DNA of 28,741 nt. Source: Blastocatellia bacterium (GTDB lineage Bacteria; Acidobacteriota; Blastocatellia; Pyrinomonadales; Pyrinomonadaceae). The stretch covers positions 18,183-46,923 of the forward strand of contig DNNE01000013.1 of the NCBI GenBank assembly GCA_003487805.1, in the 5' to 3' direction. The notes below the pieces were generated by a model. It did not search any database. It was given only the letters and a program-made list of their open reading frames with translations, and was not told the origin of the DNA. Positions 1 through 9,370 of this stretch are shown piece by piece; position 1 is the first letter of the stretch; every line of letters starts with the position of its first letter. The translations under genes and the position numbers were made by a program.

Positions 1-36
1 CCCTCACCCTAACCCTCTCCCAGGGGGAGAGGGGAC
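1..36. repeat. Palindromic intergenic repeat at the window edge
   Basis: A perfect inverted repeat CCCTCTCCC / GGGAGAGGG (13-21 and 25-33, 3-base loop) is preceded by CCCTCACCCTAA. It lies just before the first gene and could fold in RNA. Elements of this look recur in intergenic DNA of many bacteria. No T-run follows, so a terminator role for an upstream gene is only a possibility. Confidence 0.5.
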
Positions 37-56
37 TAAGAAAATCAGGGGGGAAT

Positions 57-431
57 ATGAACGGACTTACCTGGAAAGCGGAAGATCCCGGAACGTCACG
101 ACAAACCGCGAATTTGCTCCGTGACGAAGCGTTTGAGAGTCGCCTCAGTTCATTGCGAGACGTTGCCGTCGAGCTGCTGAACGCCGTCGATTATCTCAAG
201 CAGACCACCTCAACCAGCGATCAAAGACTGAACCTCGAAGATGAAGTGAGAAAATTCGAGACGGATTTGATTCGAGCTGCGTTGGTGCGCACGGGTGGCA
301 ACCAGGCGCGCGCGGCGCGGCTGCTGGGCGTGAAACACACCACGCTGAATGCGAAGATAAAGCGCTATCAACTTCTTTTCGGCGGTGAAACTCGAGCGGA
401 TGCACAGTCCGCCACACAGATAGCTGCGTGA
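57..431 (+). CDS. Small Fis-type helix-turn-helix DNA-binding protein
   Basis: A 124-residue cytoplasmic protein whose C-terminal half (about residues 63-104) matches the Fis-type HTH found at the end of NtrC-family activators. The signature is AALVRTGGNQARAARLLGV followed by a recognition helix around TLNAKIKRY. The N-terminal half (about 20-60) is charged and probably helical, perhaps for dimerisation. There is no receiver or AAA+ sigma-54 domain, so this is a stand-alone DNA-binding protein, not a sigma-54 activator. The ATG at 57 is preceded by a purine-rich AGGGGGGAA at 47-55, which sets the start although spacing is short. It lies 62 bp upstream of the TonB receptor start on the same strand and could regulate the outer-membrane genes that follow; that link is inference from position. 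Confidence 0.85.
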   Translation: MNGLTWKAEDPGTSRQTANLLRDEAFESRLSSLRDVAVELLNAVDYLKQTTSTSDQRLNLEDEVRKFETDLIRAALVRTGGNQARAARLLGVKHTTLNAKIKRYQLLFGGETRADAQSATQIAA

Positions 432-493
432 TCGGAATCTAATCCAGCCAAACAATCAACGGCCGGAAAAATTCGGCTGTAGTGGTGTACTTG

Positions 494-3400
494 ATGATCA
501 GAATTCTGCGACGTACCACGACCATTCTTATCGCGCTGATGTTTTTCGCGAGCGGGCTGTTTGCGCAACAATCGCGAAGCACATTACGCGGGGTAGTCAG
601 AGACGAGCTCGGCGGCCTGGTTTCAGGCGCGGTTATTACGCTGACGGCGGCGAACGGCGATCGGAAGATTGCGACCGCCGGTGATAACGGTGAATACATT
701 TTCGACGGATTGAATCCCGGTAAGTATAACGTGGCTGCCGCCGCCAAAGGATTTGCCTCGACCGAACAAATGCCGGTTGAGGTTGCAGCGAATCGATCAA
801 CTTCAGTTGAGCTGGTTCTGAAGGTGGCGATTGCTGAGCAACGGGTAACGGTTAATTCTGAACTGCCGTTGAGCGTCGAAGCTACCAACAATGGGGATCA
901 GAGGGTGGTCGCGGGGAATGATCTCGATGCGTTGCCCGATAATCCGGAGGAACTAGCGGCCGCGTTGCAGGCGTTAGCAGGTCCGCCGGTTGGACCAGGC
1001 GCCGCGACTGAGATATTCGTCGACGGCTTCTCTGATGGGACGGTGCCGCCCAAGAATTCCATTCGCGAAGTACGCATAAATCAAAATCCATTCGCTGCTG
1101 AGAACGATCAGCCTTCGACTCGCACGGACATTCTTACCAAGCCCGGTACGGACAAATTTCACGCCGGATCTTTCTTCAACTTCAATGATGAGAGTGTGAA
1201 TTCACGCAATCCCTTTGCGACCAATCGCCCTCCGTTTCAGATCCGATACTTCGGCGGAAATCTGAGTGGGCCGATCGTCGCAAAGAAGGCTTCGTTCTTT
1301 TTGAATCTCGAGCGTCAGGAGATCGACGACAACGAACTGGTAAAAGCCACTACCCTGGATGCCAGGTTGAATCCAGTAGACCAGGCGTTTGGTGTGCTGG
1401 TGCCGCGCCGATCGTCCAATTTCAGCCCGCGCTTCGATTATCAACTGAACGAGCGAAATACGCTCGTTACCCGGTATTCCTACTTTCGCCAAAGCACGCA
1501 GAATGGCGGCGTGGGCGGATTCTCGCTGCCCGAGCGTGCCTACGACTCTTCCTTCACTTTTCACAACATTCAAGTGACGGAAACGGCTGTGCTGAGCCCG
1601 TCGCTGCTCAACGAAGCGCGTTTTCAATACTCTCGGTTCCGCAACGAGAGTCTGGGCAATACGAATCAACCAGCAATCAACGTGAGCAGCGCGTTCACCA
1701 GCGGAGGCTCGCAGGTGGGCCATGCCGTCAACACTACCGACCGTTGGGAGTTTAGTGACTTCCTCGGGACGCAGAAGAAAACCCACTCGATCAAATTCGG
1801 CGTGCGTCTTCGCGGCGTGCACATCGACGACATCAACCCGTCAAACTTCGGCGGCACGTATGTTTTCGCCGGGGCATTTGTCCCTCAGTTGGACGCGAAC
1901 AACAAACCTGTGGCCGGTGCGGCTCCGGTGTTTGTCGATAGCCTGGAGCGTTACCGCCGCACATTGCTTTTTGAACAAATGGGGCTGTCGCCCACCCAGG
2001 TTCGGGCGTTGGGTGGCGGCGCTTCGCAATTCTCAATCTCAGCGGGACAGGCGCTGGCGACCATCTCGCAGATCGATCTCGGCTTCTATGGGCAGGATGA
2101 TTGGAAGGTGCGTCCGAACCTGTTGTTCAGTTACGGACTGCGATACGAGTATCAAACCAACACTCACAGTCCGACGAACTTTGCGCCGCGTGTTGCTTTC
2201 GCCTGGTCGCCCGCGACGAACAATACTTCGCATCCTCCGAAAACTGTGATTCGCGGTGGCACCGGAATCTTCTATAACCGTTTCGGCCCATACAACACGC
2301 TGCAGGCTCGTCGCTTCGATGGCGTGAGCACTCAACAGTTCACGGTCGCTGAGACGCCGCTGTTTGTAAACGGCCAGCTCGTGCCGCCCGTGAGTTCGCC
2401 GCTCGATGCTTTTCCAAATGTGCCCGCACTGAGTTCGTTGTCACAGTCGCGGCAAATTATTTGGCAAGTCGATCCCCGACTGCACACACCCACTTTCTTT
2501 TTCCAGGCGTTGCAGCTCGAAAGACAATTGCCGCGGCATACGACGCTTACGACCGGTGCGTATTTTCTGCACATCACGCACGTCATTCGCGGGCGCGACA
2601 TTAACCAGCCGTTGCCGGGAACGATCACGGCGACAAATTCTCAAGGGGTAAGGCCGTTCGGTAATGTTGGCGACATCTACCAATACGAATCAACCGCTTC
2701 GTTCAATCAGGAACAGATTTTCGTCAGCCTCAACAGCCGCCTCAGTAAATCCATTTCATTTTTTGCAAGTTATAACTGGGGGAAATCCAATAACAATTCG
2801 GATGGCCAGGGTGGAACACTTTTTCCCGTGAATAGTTATGACATGAGCGGTGAATATGGACGGGCGACCTATGACTTTCGGCATCGCGTAAGCGTGTTTG
2901 GCACTTTCAATTTACCGTGGTGGAAGATCTCTTTGAATCCTTTTTTGAACGCAGGATCCGGGCAACCATACAACATCATCACCGGCCAGGATACGAACGG
3001 CGACAACATCTTCACCGAGCGTCCGTCGTTCGCGCCGGCCGGCATTAATTGCGCGAGCCCGCCAGCCAACATCGTCTGTACGAGTGTTGGGAACTTCAAT
3101 CTGCGGCCATCGCCGGGCGAGCGGTTGATCCCTCGCAATTACGGTAAAGGCTACGGATATTTCTCAGTCAATCTGCGCGTCACCAGGTCCTGGGGTTTTG
3201 GCGAGATGCCCTCAGCTAAGACCGGCACTTCACCGGCTCCCGGCGAGAACAAAAATGCGCCCGCGGCTGCCGGTCCGAACAACGGATCGTCCGGCGGTGC
3301 GGAAGCGAAGCGTTACACACTGCAACTGTCGGTGAACTTTTTGAATATTTTTAACAACGTCAATTTGGGAACGCCCGTGGGGAATTTGTCATCGCCTTTC

Positions 3401-3505
3401 TTTGGCCAGTCGCTCAGCGTAAATCAATATGGCGGTTTCGGCCCGAGCGGCAGCTCTGGCGCCGGCAATAGACGAGTGTTTGCGCAGCTGCGGCTGAGTT
3501 TTTAA
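494..3505 (+). CDS. TonB-dependent receptor with carboxypeptidase regulatory-like domain (Oar-like)
   Basis: An outer-membrane receptor of about 1003 residues. The frame is open from a GTG at 482, but the ATG at 494 gives a clean signal peptide (IRILRR, hydrophobic core, cleavage near LFA-QQ), so 494 is preferred. Residues about 29-112 form a carboxypeptidase regulatory-like beta-sandwich (TLRGVVRDELGG...GEYIFDGLNPGKYNV). A plug-like region follows (about 125-225, ending near DILTKPGTDKFHAGSFF), then a large beta-barrel with many alternating aromatic strands, finishing in RVFAQLRLSF with the terminal aromatic residue expected for BAM-assembled barrels. A Pro/Gly/Ala-rich loop precedes the last strands. 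The substrate cannot be told; Oar-like receptors in this phylum are numerous and mostly uncharacterised. It stands 225 bp upstream of two DUF5916 genes. Confidence 0.88.
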   Translation: MIRILRRTTTILIALMFFASGLFAQQSRSTLRGVVRDELGGLVSGAVITLTAANGDRKIATAGDNGEYIFDGLNPGKYNVAAAAKGFASTEQMPVEVAANRSTSVELVLKVAIAEQRVTVNSELPLSVEATNNGDQRVVAGNDLDALPDNPEELAAALQALAGPPVGPGAATEIFVDGFSDGTVPPKNSIREVRINQNPFAAENDQPSTRTDILTKPGTDKFHAGSFFNFNDESVNSRNPFATNRPPFQIRYFGGNLSGPIVAKKASFFLNLERQEIDDNELVKATTLDARLNPVDQAFGVLVPRRSSNFSPRFDYQLNERNTLVTRYSYFRQSTQNGGVGGFSLPERAYDSSFTFHNIQVTETAVLSPSLLNEARFQYSRFRNESLGNTNQPAINVSSAFTSGGSQVGHAVNTTDRWEFSDFLGTQKKTHSIKFGVRLRGVHIDDINPSNFGGTYVFAGAFVPQLDANNKPVAGAAPVFVDSLERYRRTLLFEQMGLSPTQVRALGGGASQFSISAGQALATISQIDLGFYGQDDWKVRPNLLFSYGLRYEYQTNTHSPTNFAPRVAFAWSPATNNTSHPPKTVIRGGTGIFYNRFGPYNTLQARRFDGVSTQQFTVAETPLFVNGQLVPPVSSPLDAFPNVPALSSLSQSRQIIWQVDPRLHTPTFFFQALQLERQLPRHTTLTTGAYFLHITHVIRGRDINQPLPGTITATNSQGVRPFGNVGDIYQYESTASFNQEQIFVSLNSRLSKSISFFASYNWGKSNNNSDGQGGTLFPVNSYDMSGEYGRATYDFRHRVSVFGTFNLPWWKISLNPFLNAGSGQPYNIITGQDTNGDNIFTERPSFAPAGINCASPPANIVCTSVGNFNLRPSPGERLIPRNYGKGYGYFSVNLRVTRSWGFGEMPSAKTGTSPAPGENKNAPAAAGPNNGSSGGAEAKRYTLQLSVNFLNIFNNVNLGTPVGNLSSPFFGQSLSVNQYGGFGPSGSSGAGNRRVFAQLRLSF

Positions 3506-3533
3506 TTCTTGAAGAACATTGCTTGAGATTAAC

Positions 3534-3553
3534 CCGCTTGCTGGCGCAAGCGG
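3534..3553 (+). terminator. Possible hairpin downstream of the TonB receptor
   Basis: A perfect 7-bp stem CCGCTTG / CAAGCGG with a 6-base loop begins 28 bases after the receptor stop codon. No clear T-run follows, so it may be a weak terminator or an mRNA 3'-end stabiliser. The rest of the gap up to 3730 shows nothing recognisable. Confidence 0.3.
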
Positions 3554-3730
3554 TTCCGTATCGCTTCGATTGTTAAGAATTGTAAAGCTTGTAGTAAGTC
3601 AGCAACATGATCGGCAGTTAACACGTACGCTCAACGTGACGTCATATACGCTGTCGCTCGTGGTGTCTGTCAATCGCCAGTAATTAAATAACCGGCGCGT
3701 GCCTCTGGAAATTTCGCGCCGTCAGCCCGC

Positions 3731-6262
3731 ATGAAAAAAGTCGTTATCATACTTACCCTGGTAATTCTCTGTGCGGCCGCCGCGATCGCGCAGCCGGCCC
3801 CACCACCAAAGGCGAGTCCATCCATCTCAACCAAAGCCGCGACGAGCAGCGCCAAGTCAGCGATCGTCTTGCCACCGGAAAAGACGAAGCCTCTCACGAT
3901 GCCAAAGTTCGCCAAGGCTCCGGTGATCGACGGCAAGTTGGACGATGAGATTTGGAAGAGCGCGATCGTCTTAAAAGACTTCTATCAAATTCAGCCGGGC
4001 GACAATATTGCGCCGTCAAAGCCGACTGAGGCGATGCTCGGCTATGACTCGAAATTTATCTACATCGCCTTTCACTGTTACGACGAACCCGACAAAGTGC
4101 GCGCTACGATTCCGAAGCGCGACAACATTTTTAACGATGATTACGTCGGTATCCTCTTCGACACTTTCAATGATGGACGAAAGGCCTATGAATTCGATTT
4201 CAGTCCGCTGGGAATTCAGGCCGACGGCATTTGGACCGATGGACAGGGCGAGGATTTCAATCCTGACATCGTGATGGAATCGAAGGGTCTGGTGACTTCG
4301 GACGGTTGGACTGTCGAAGCCGCGATCCCTTTTAAGTCGCTGCGTTATGTCGCGGGCAAGGACAAACTTTGGGGCGCGCATTTCTGGCGGCGGATCAAGC
4401 GATTCAATAACGAGCTCGACATGTGGATGCCGATTAATCGCGACATCTCGAGTTGGCTGGCCCAGGAAGGACATCTGGCCGGGCTGGAAGGAATTTCAAC
4501 TGAACGCACGCTGGAGCTGATCCCGAGTCTGACGCTTTCCGAAACGGGAAAGCGGAAAGCAACGTTGTCGCCTGCACAATTGGCCGCCGGCATGCTGGAC
4601 CCGGGCCGGATGGTGAACGAGCCGATCAAATTCGATCCGGGTTTGACTGGCAAATACAGCATTACTCCTAACGTGACGCTCGACTTTGCGGTAAACCCGG
4701 ATTTCGCTCAGGTCGAGTCAGATCAATTGGTCGTGACCGCGAACCAACGCTTCCCGATTTTCTTTCCAGAGAAGCGGCCGTTCTTCCTCGAAGGCGTCGA
4801 CATCTTCAACACCACAATCGCGGCCGTGCACACGCGGACAATCATCGATCCTGATTTCGCGGTGAAGCTCACCGGCAAGATCGATCGCAACACATTCGGC
4901 TTGATGCTTGCCTCTGACAACGGGCCCGGCGACTTTAGTCCTGAAGAGCGACTTACGGCCAATCCGAGATTGGTGGGTAAGAATGCGTCGGTGGGCGTTC
5001 TCCGCCTGAAACACGACATCGGAAAGAAAGATTCTTTCATCGGATTCCTTGGCACCTATCGCAGGTTTGTCGATCAATATAATGAGCTGGGTGGTATCGA
5101 TACGCGCCTGCGCATCAACAAAGTCACGACCTTCAGCGCGCAGGCGTTGGTTACGCATTCGCGCGAAAATTTCTTCTATCCTGATGAGGGCCAGACAGTC
5201 AGCCGTCCGCAGAATGGTTTCATTTATGCGACTGACTACAACATGTCGGGCCGCCATTTTGGATACGAGTATTCGACGGTTGGCCGCACCAGTTACTATC
5301 GATCCGACGTGGGATTCAATCGCCGCACGAACACCAACAATCACAATCTGTTCGTTCGTTACAATTCAGAGCCGCACCCGAAAGCTAAATTGGTTTCATG
5401 GCGTGTCTACGATGATATCGGCACTAACTTTGATTGGCACGGCCGAATGCAGATTTACAACAACGAATCGCAGATGCAGTGGAATTTTCAGCGGCAGACG
5501 TCAATCGGTGTCGGTGTTGATATCGGATACGAGCGCGTGTTCGAAGAAGAGTTCGGACCCACGCGCAAATTCTTCGGCACAGGTTGTGTGCTTAAGAATA
5601 CTTGCACGTTCTGGGGAGATGACAGTGAACGCTCGTCACCCAACGGCGGTCTTTATGTGTTTGCTCAGTCGAACATCAATAAGAAATTCAACTTCAATAT
5701 GTTTGCGGACCAGGCTTACGGCAGTCTGGATTTTGACTTTGGCGCGGGATCGCGTTTCCCGCGCGTAAGTATTCCCGCGGTCGCCGCGCGGGCTGCGCAG
5801 GCTGCCGGAAAATGCGCCGGCCCAGTTCCGCCACCCGTTTGCACCGCGCCGCTTGATCCGGGCGCGGGGAAGTTCCTCAACTTCAATGCCGGCGTTACCT
5901 ATCAACCCTTAACACCGCTAAATATCAATGTGAGTTTTACGAAACAACGCTTACGCAGAAACGATACCGGACTGCTCGCCTTTGACGAGAACATTGTGTC
6001 CCTAAAAGGAACATACCAGTTCACGCGTTTTATCTTCGCGCGCGGCCGGATCGACTTTGACTCGATCGCTTCAAATTACAAGGGACAGTTTCTGTTTGGC
6101 TGGACGCCCAATCCGGGAACAGCGCTTTACATCGGCTATAACGATGATCTGAACCGCAATGGCTTCAACCCGTTCACCGGCCAACTTGAACCCGGATTTC
6201 GGCGCAACGGTCGCACGTTCTTTGTAAAGATGTCCTACCTGTTTCGTAAGAGCTTTGGATGA
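3731..6262 (+). CDS. CBM9-like / DUF5916 outer-membrane protein, copy A
   Basis: 843 residues with a signal peptide (MKKVVIILTLVILCAAAAIA-QP) and a short Pro/Ala/Ser linker. A family-9 carbohydrate-binding-like (DOMON-type) domain follows at about 56-250 (KAPVIDGKLDDEIWKSA; IAFHCYDEP; GWTVEAAIPFKSLRY). Then comes a long DUF5916 region (about 270-843), predicted as an outer-membrane barrel from its aromatic, alternating strands and the tail FFVKMSYLFRKSFG. The motif NPDFAQVESDQ...RFPIFFPEKRPFFLEG is the conserved core of this family. It carries two cysteine pairs (C619/C625 and C695/C704) that the adjacent paralogue lacks. It probably sits in the outer membrane and handles a glycan or other surface ligand; no enzymatic function is established. 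The next gene on the same strand is its paralogue, so a tandem duplication is evident. Confidence 0.85.
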   Translation: MKKVVIILTLVILCAAAAIAQPAPPPKASPSISTKAATSSAKSAIVLPPEKTKPLTMPKFAKAPVIDGKLDDEIWKSAIVLKDFYQIQPGDNIAPSKPTEAMLGYDSKFIYIAFHCYDEPDKVRATIPKRDNIFNDDYVGILFDTFNDGRKAYEFDFSPLGIQADGIWTDGQGEDFNPDIVMESKGLVTSDGWTVEAAIPFKSLRYVAGKDKLWGAHFWRRIKRFNNELDMWMPINRDISSWLAQEGHLAGLEGISTERTLELIPSLTLSETGKRKATLSPAQLAAGMLDPGRMVNEPIKFDPGLTGKYSITPNVTLDFAVNPDFAQVESDQLVVTANQRFPIFFPEKRPFFLEGVDIFNTTIAAVHTRTIIDPDFAVKLTGKIDRNTFGLMLASDNGPGDFSPEERLTANPRLVGKNASVGVLRLKHDIGKKDSFIGFLGTYRRFVDQYNELGGIDTRLRINKVTTFSAQALVTHSRENFFYPDEGQTVSRPQNGFIYATDYNMSGRHFGYEYSTVGRTSYYRSDVGFNRRTNTNNHNLFVRYNSEPHPKAKLVSWRVYDDIGTNFDWHGRMQIYNNESQMQWNFQRQTSIGVGVDIGYERVFEEEFGPTRKFFGTGCVLKNTCTFWGDDSERSSPNGGLYVFAQSNINKKFNFNMFADQAYGSLDFDFGAGSRFPRVSIPAVAARAAQAAGKCAGPVPPPVCTAPLDPGAGKFLNFNAGVTYQPLTPLNINVSFTKQRLRRNDTGLLAFDENIVSLKGTYQFTRFIFARGRIDFDSIASNYKGQFLFGWTPNPGTALYIGYNDDLNRNGFNPFTGQLEPGFRRNGRTFFVKMSYLFRKSFG

Positions 6263-6302
6263 GGGTTTGGTAGTTGATCAGTTTCAATCACAGCCGCCCT
6301 CT

Positions 6303-6477
6303 TCGCTCCGGAGGAGCGAGATGTTTATAGCAACAAATCCCCCCTAAATACTCTTCGCTCCGTGAGGAGCGAGATGTGTTTCCGGCTGGCCAGTGCGCCG
6401 TAAGTTGTTGCGCTCCTACGGAGCGCGAGCCGAATAGCGTGACGTCGGGCTATAAACATCTCGCCCCGCTGGGGCGA
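6303..6477. repeat. Cluster of four short palindromes bounded by a 14-bp inverted repeat
   Basis: The 464-bp gap between the DUF5916 paralogues contains hairpins TCGCTCC/GGAGCGA (6303-6319), TCGCTCC/GGAGCGA (6355-6372), GCGCTCC/GGAGCGC (6410-6426) and TCGCCCC/GGGGCGA (6461-6477), with 3-4-base loops. The outer copies carry GAGATGTTTATAGC (6318-6331) and its exact reverse complement (6449-6462), so the cluster is a two-ended element like a REPIN. The same core recurs at 27729-27880. In the remaining part of the gap (6478-6726) I see nothing recognisable, although promoter activity for the next gene is likely there. Confidence 0.75.
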
Positions 6478-6726
6478 AATCCCGACAGCACCAACTCGTT
6501 GCGCTTCAGACTTGAATTCACCAGCTTCAAAATGACCCGCGATTTACTTCTGACATTTCCTACCAAATAAAAGCAGAACAAATCGCGGCACGTGCGCGTA
6601 AAAATGGAACAAGCTGTTTGGCAGCGCCGTCTAATGTTGAGAGCATCCAAGCGCCGCATTCGTAATTGGTGAAAGAGACAGTTAACAGGTTAGTCGTTCT
6701 GCACGTCATACGGACCGGAACAGTTG

Positions 6727-9252
6727 ATGACAGTGAACCGCCTCGTTCTCTTCATGACGCTATGCCTGTGCATGGGTGTGGCGACGCCTAGTTTCGCGCA
6801 GACACCTAACGGAACCAAGCACTCGATCGCGATTCCTGCCGAGAAAGCCAAATCGATCACCATTCCTCGTTTCGACAAGCCGCCGGTAATAGACGGAAAG
6901 CTGGATGATGAAGTCTGGAAGACGGCAGCGGTGTTTAAGGATTTCTACCAGGTCCAGCCCGGTGACAACATCACGCCTTCAAAGCCGACCGAAGCAATGA
7001 TCGGTTACGACGCTAAGACGATTTACTTCGCTTTCCACTGTTACGACGAGCCGGACAAAATTCGCGCGACCGTCGCCAAGCGCGACGACGTATTTGGCGA
7101 AGACAACGTGCGCGTGTTTCTTGACACCTTCAACGATCAGCGCCGCGCTTACGTGCTCGGCTGGAATCCGCTCGGTGTTCAGCAGGACGGAATTATGACT
7201 GAAGGCTCGGGTCAGGATTTCAGCGTTGATATCGTGATGGAATCGAAAGGGATGATTACGACCGACGGCTGGACGCTTGAAGTAGCGATTCCGTTTAAGT
7301 CACTTCGTTACGAAGCGGGAAAAGGGAAGCTCTGGGGCATTCATATTTGGCGCAACATCGATCGCTTCAATGACGAGATCGATTCATGGATGCCGAACTC
7401 GCGCGACATTTCATCTCAGCTTGTTCAGGAAGGACATATCACCGGACTGGAAAACATTTCCACCGAACGCACGCTCGAGGTAATTCCCAGCGTCACGGTT
7501 TCGGAAACCGGCAAACGAGTCAACGCCCTGACGCTGGCGCAGGTCGCGGCCAACCCAGCGTTGCTGGATCCGGGCCGGATCCTGAATGAACCGCTAAAGT
7601 TTGATCTTGGCGTAACTGCCAAGTACAGCTTGACGCCGACCATCACGCTTGACCTCGCAATCAACCCCGACTTTGCCCAGGTCGAAGCCGATCAAACCGT
7701 GGTTACCGCAAACCAGCGTTTTCCAATCTTCTTTGAAGAGAAGCGTCCATTCTTTTTGGAAGGCATCGACATCTTTCAGACCCCCATCCAGGCCGTACAC
7801 ACGCGCGCGATTGTCGATCCCGATATCGCAGTAAAGCTTTCGGGTAAACGCGGCCGGAACACTTTTGGAGTTTTGCTCGCCAGCGATAACGCGCCCGGAA
7901 ATTTTACGAAAGAAGAAAAACAGGACGCGAGTACGTTGCCCGCCATTGCCCGATTCATAAACAAGAATGCCTACATCGGCATTCTTCGTTTGAAGCGCGA
8001 CGTCGGGAAACAATCGTACATCGGTCTGTTGGTGACCAGTTACAACTTCATCGAGAAACACAACCAGCTCGGCGGCATCGACGGGCGTTTTCAGATCAGC
8101 AAGCAAAAGACGTTTAGTTTCCAGGTGCTGGGCTCAACTTCACGCCGTTGCTTTTTCGAGCCGGCGCTGGATGTGCACCGGCCCGGCCCGTCGGATGGAT
8201 GTTTCGGCGGGTACGATCCGGCCCCCGGAAATCCGAACCGGGCCGCAGAGACCAACGACTACTATCGCACCGGCAATGGACTGGCATACCGTTGGCAATA
8301 CAACCGCGACGGCCGCCATTTCTATTACGGTGCGAACGGCAATGGCCAGACGCAGAATTATCGCGCGGATGTGGGTTTCACGCGGCGGCTTAACACTAAT
8401 TTTGCAGGTGGGTATTTCGGTTATAGCGCTGAGCCGAAGCCGAAGGCGAAGCTGATCAACTGGAACTTCAACGACAATTTCGGGACCAATTTCAATTGGC
8501 AAGGTCTAAGTCAGAATTTCTACCACGAAGCGAGCATGAATCTGAACTTTCAGCACAATACGAATCTCGGTTTCGGAGTGGACAATGGTTACGAGCGTCT
8601 GTTTGAAGAGGAATTTGGATTGAAGAGAACGGCTACCCACGCGGGCGCCTTCTTTGGGCCGTCCGAGCGTTCGACCACACAGCAAGGGTTCTACGTGTTC
8701 GGCAACACCAAGCCGAGCCAGAAATATTCATTCAATATGTTTCTGAACTTCAATTGGAATTCTTTTGATTACGATTTCGGCGCCACTCCGAAATTCAATC
8801 GAGTAAGTCCGGCCGCGCTCACCGATCCGAACGCGGCGCTCGATCCCGGACCGGGCAAATCATCCGACCTAAATCTCAGCTTTAATTACCAGCCGACCAA
8901 GCCGCTGAACATGTCTCTCAGTTACGAGCAGAGCAAACTCCGGCGCAACGATACCGGTCTGTTGGCTTATCAGGACAACATCTATTCATTCCGCGGCACG
9001 TACCAGTTCAGTCGCTTCATTTTTGCCCGCGCGCGCATCGATTACGACACCTTGTCATCCGATGCTCGCGGGCAATTCTTGTTCGGCTACACGCCAAATC
9101 CCGGCACGGCTTTCTACCTCGGCTACAACGACGACCTCACTCGCAACGGCTTCAGCCCTTTCACGGGACAACTCGAGCCGGGCTTTCGACGCAACGGCCG
9201 CACCTTCTTCATCAAGATGTCCTACCTGTTCAGGAAAAGCTTCGGCGGATAG
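6727..9252 (+). CDS. CBM9-like / DUF5916 outer-membrane protein, copy B
   Basis: Paralogue of the preceding DUF5916 gene with the same layout. It has a signal peptide (MTVNRLVLFMTLCLCMGVATPSFA-QT), a CBM9-like domain (about 45-235; KPPVIDGKLDDEVWKTA), then the DUF5916 region with NPDFAQVEADQTVVTANQRF and EEKRPFFLEGIDIF, ending YLFRKSFGG. The C-terminal 50 residues are nearly identical to copy A. The frame is open from TTG 6724, but ATG 6727 is the natural start; no strong Shine-Dalgarno is visible. Unlike copy A it lacks the two cysteine pairs but has its own insert with C475 and C492 (near RRCFFEP and PSDGCFGG), placed where surface loops are expected. It is probably an outer-membrane barrel with a periplasmic or surface sugar-binding-like domain; the ligand is unknown. 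Confidence 0.85.
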   Translation: MTVNRLVLFMTLCLCMGVATPSFAQTPNGTKHSIAIPAEKAKSITIPRFDKPPVIDGKLDDEVWKTAAVFKDFYQVQPGDNITPSKPTEAMIGYDAKTIYFAFHCYDEPDKIRATVAKRDDVFGEDNVRVFLDTFNDQRRAYVLGWNPLGVQQDGIMTEGSGQDFSVDIVMESKGMITTDGWTLEVAIPFKSLRYEAGKGKLWGIHIWRNIDRFNDEIDSWMPNSRDISSQLVQEGHITGLENISTERTLEVIPSVTVSETGKRVNALTLAQVAANPALLDPGRILNEPLKFDLGVTAKYSLTPTITLDLAINPDFAQVEADQTVVTANQRFPIFFEEKRPFFLEGIDIFQTPIQAVHTRAIVDPDIAVKLSGKRGRNTFGVLLASDNAPGNFTKEEKQDASTLPAIARFINKNAYIGILRLKRDVGKQSYIGLLVTSYNFIEKHNQLGGIDGRFQISKQKTFSFQVLGSTSRRCFFEPALDVHRPGPSDGCFGGYDPAPGNPNRAAETNDYYRTGNGLAYRWQYNRDGRHFYYGANGNGQTQNYRADVGFTRRLNTNFAGGYFGYSAEPKPKAKLINWNFNDNFGTNFNWQGLSQNFYHEASMNLNFQHNTNLGFGVDNGYERLFEEEFGLKRTATHAGAFFGPSERSTTQQGFYVFGNTKPSQKYSFNMFLNFNWNSFDYDFGATPKFNRVSPAALTDPNAALDPGPGKSSDLNLSFNYQPTKPLNMSLSYEQSKLRRNDTGLLAYQDNIYSFRGTYQFSRFIFARARIDYDTLSSDARGQFLFGYTPNPGTAFYLGYNDDLTRNGFSPFTGQLEPGFRRNGRTFFIKMSYLFRKSFGG

Positions 9253-9370
9253 TTACTGACTCCATAACACTCGTTCCTCAGACCACAATACAGAGGATGG
9301 TGGCAACCGGACATTGCTGCGCGTTAATATGATGTCTCCGTGTCTCTGCGGCAAATGCTGAAAGGATAAA

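Noticed and set aside
1..21. Telomere-like CCCTAACCC text at the window start
   Set aside because: It is only one partial unit and belongs to a palindrome; bacterial intergenic repeats with the same look are common.
57..431. Truncated NtrC-family sigma-54 activator
   Set aside because: The protein has its own start and an independent N-terminal half, and there is no trace of an AAA+ domain; a stand-alone Fis-like protein fits better.
1202..1822. Long minus-strand frame inside the TonB receptor gene
   Set aside because: It is antisense to a well-supported gene, with arginine-rich composition and no recognisable domain; the same holds for the other long antisense frames (for example 4718-5344, 7594-8106 and 13492-14049).
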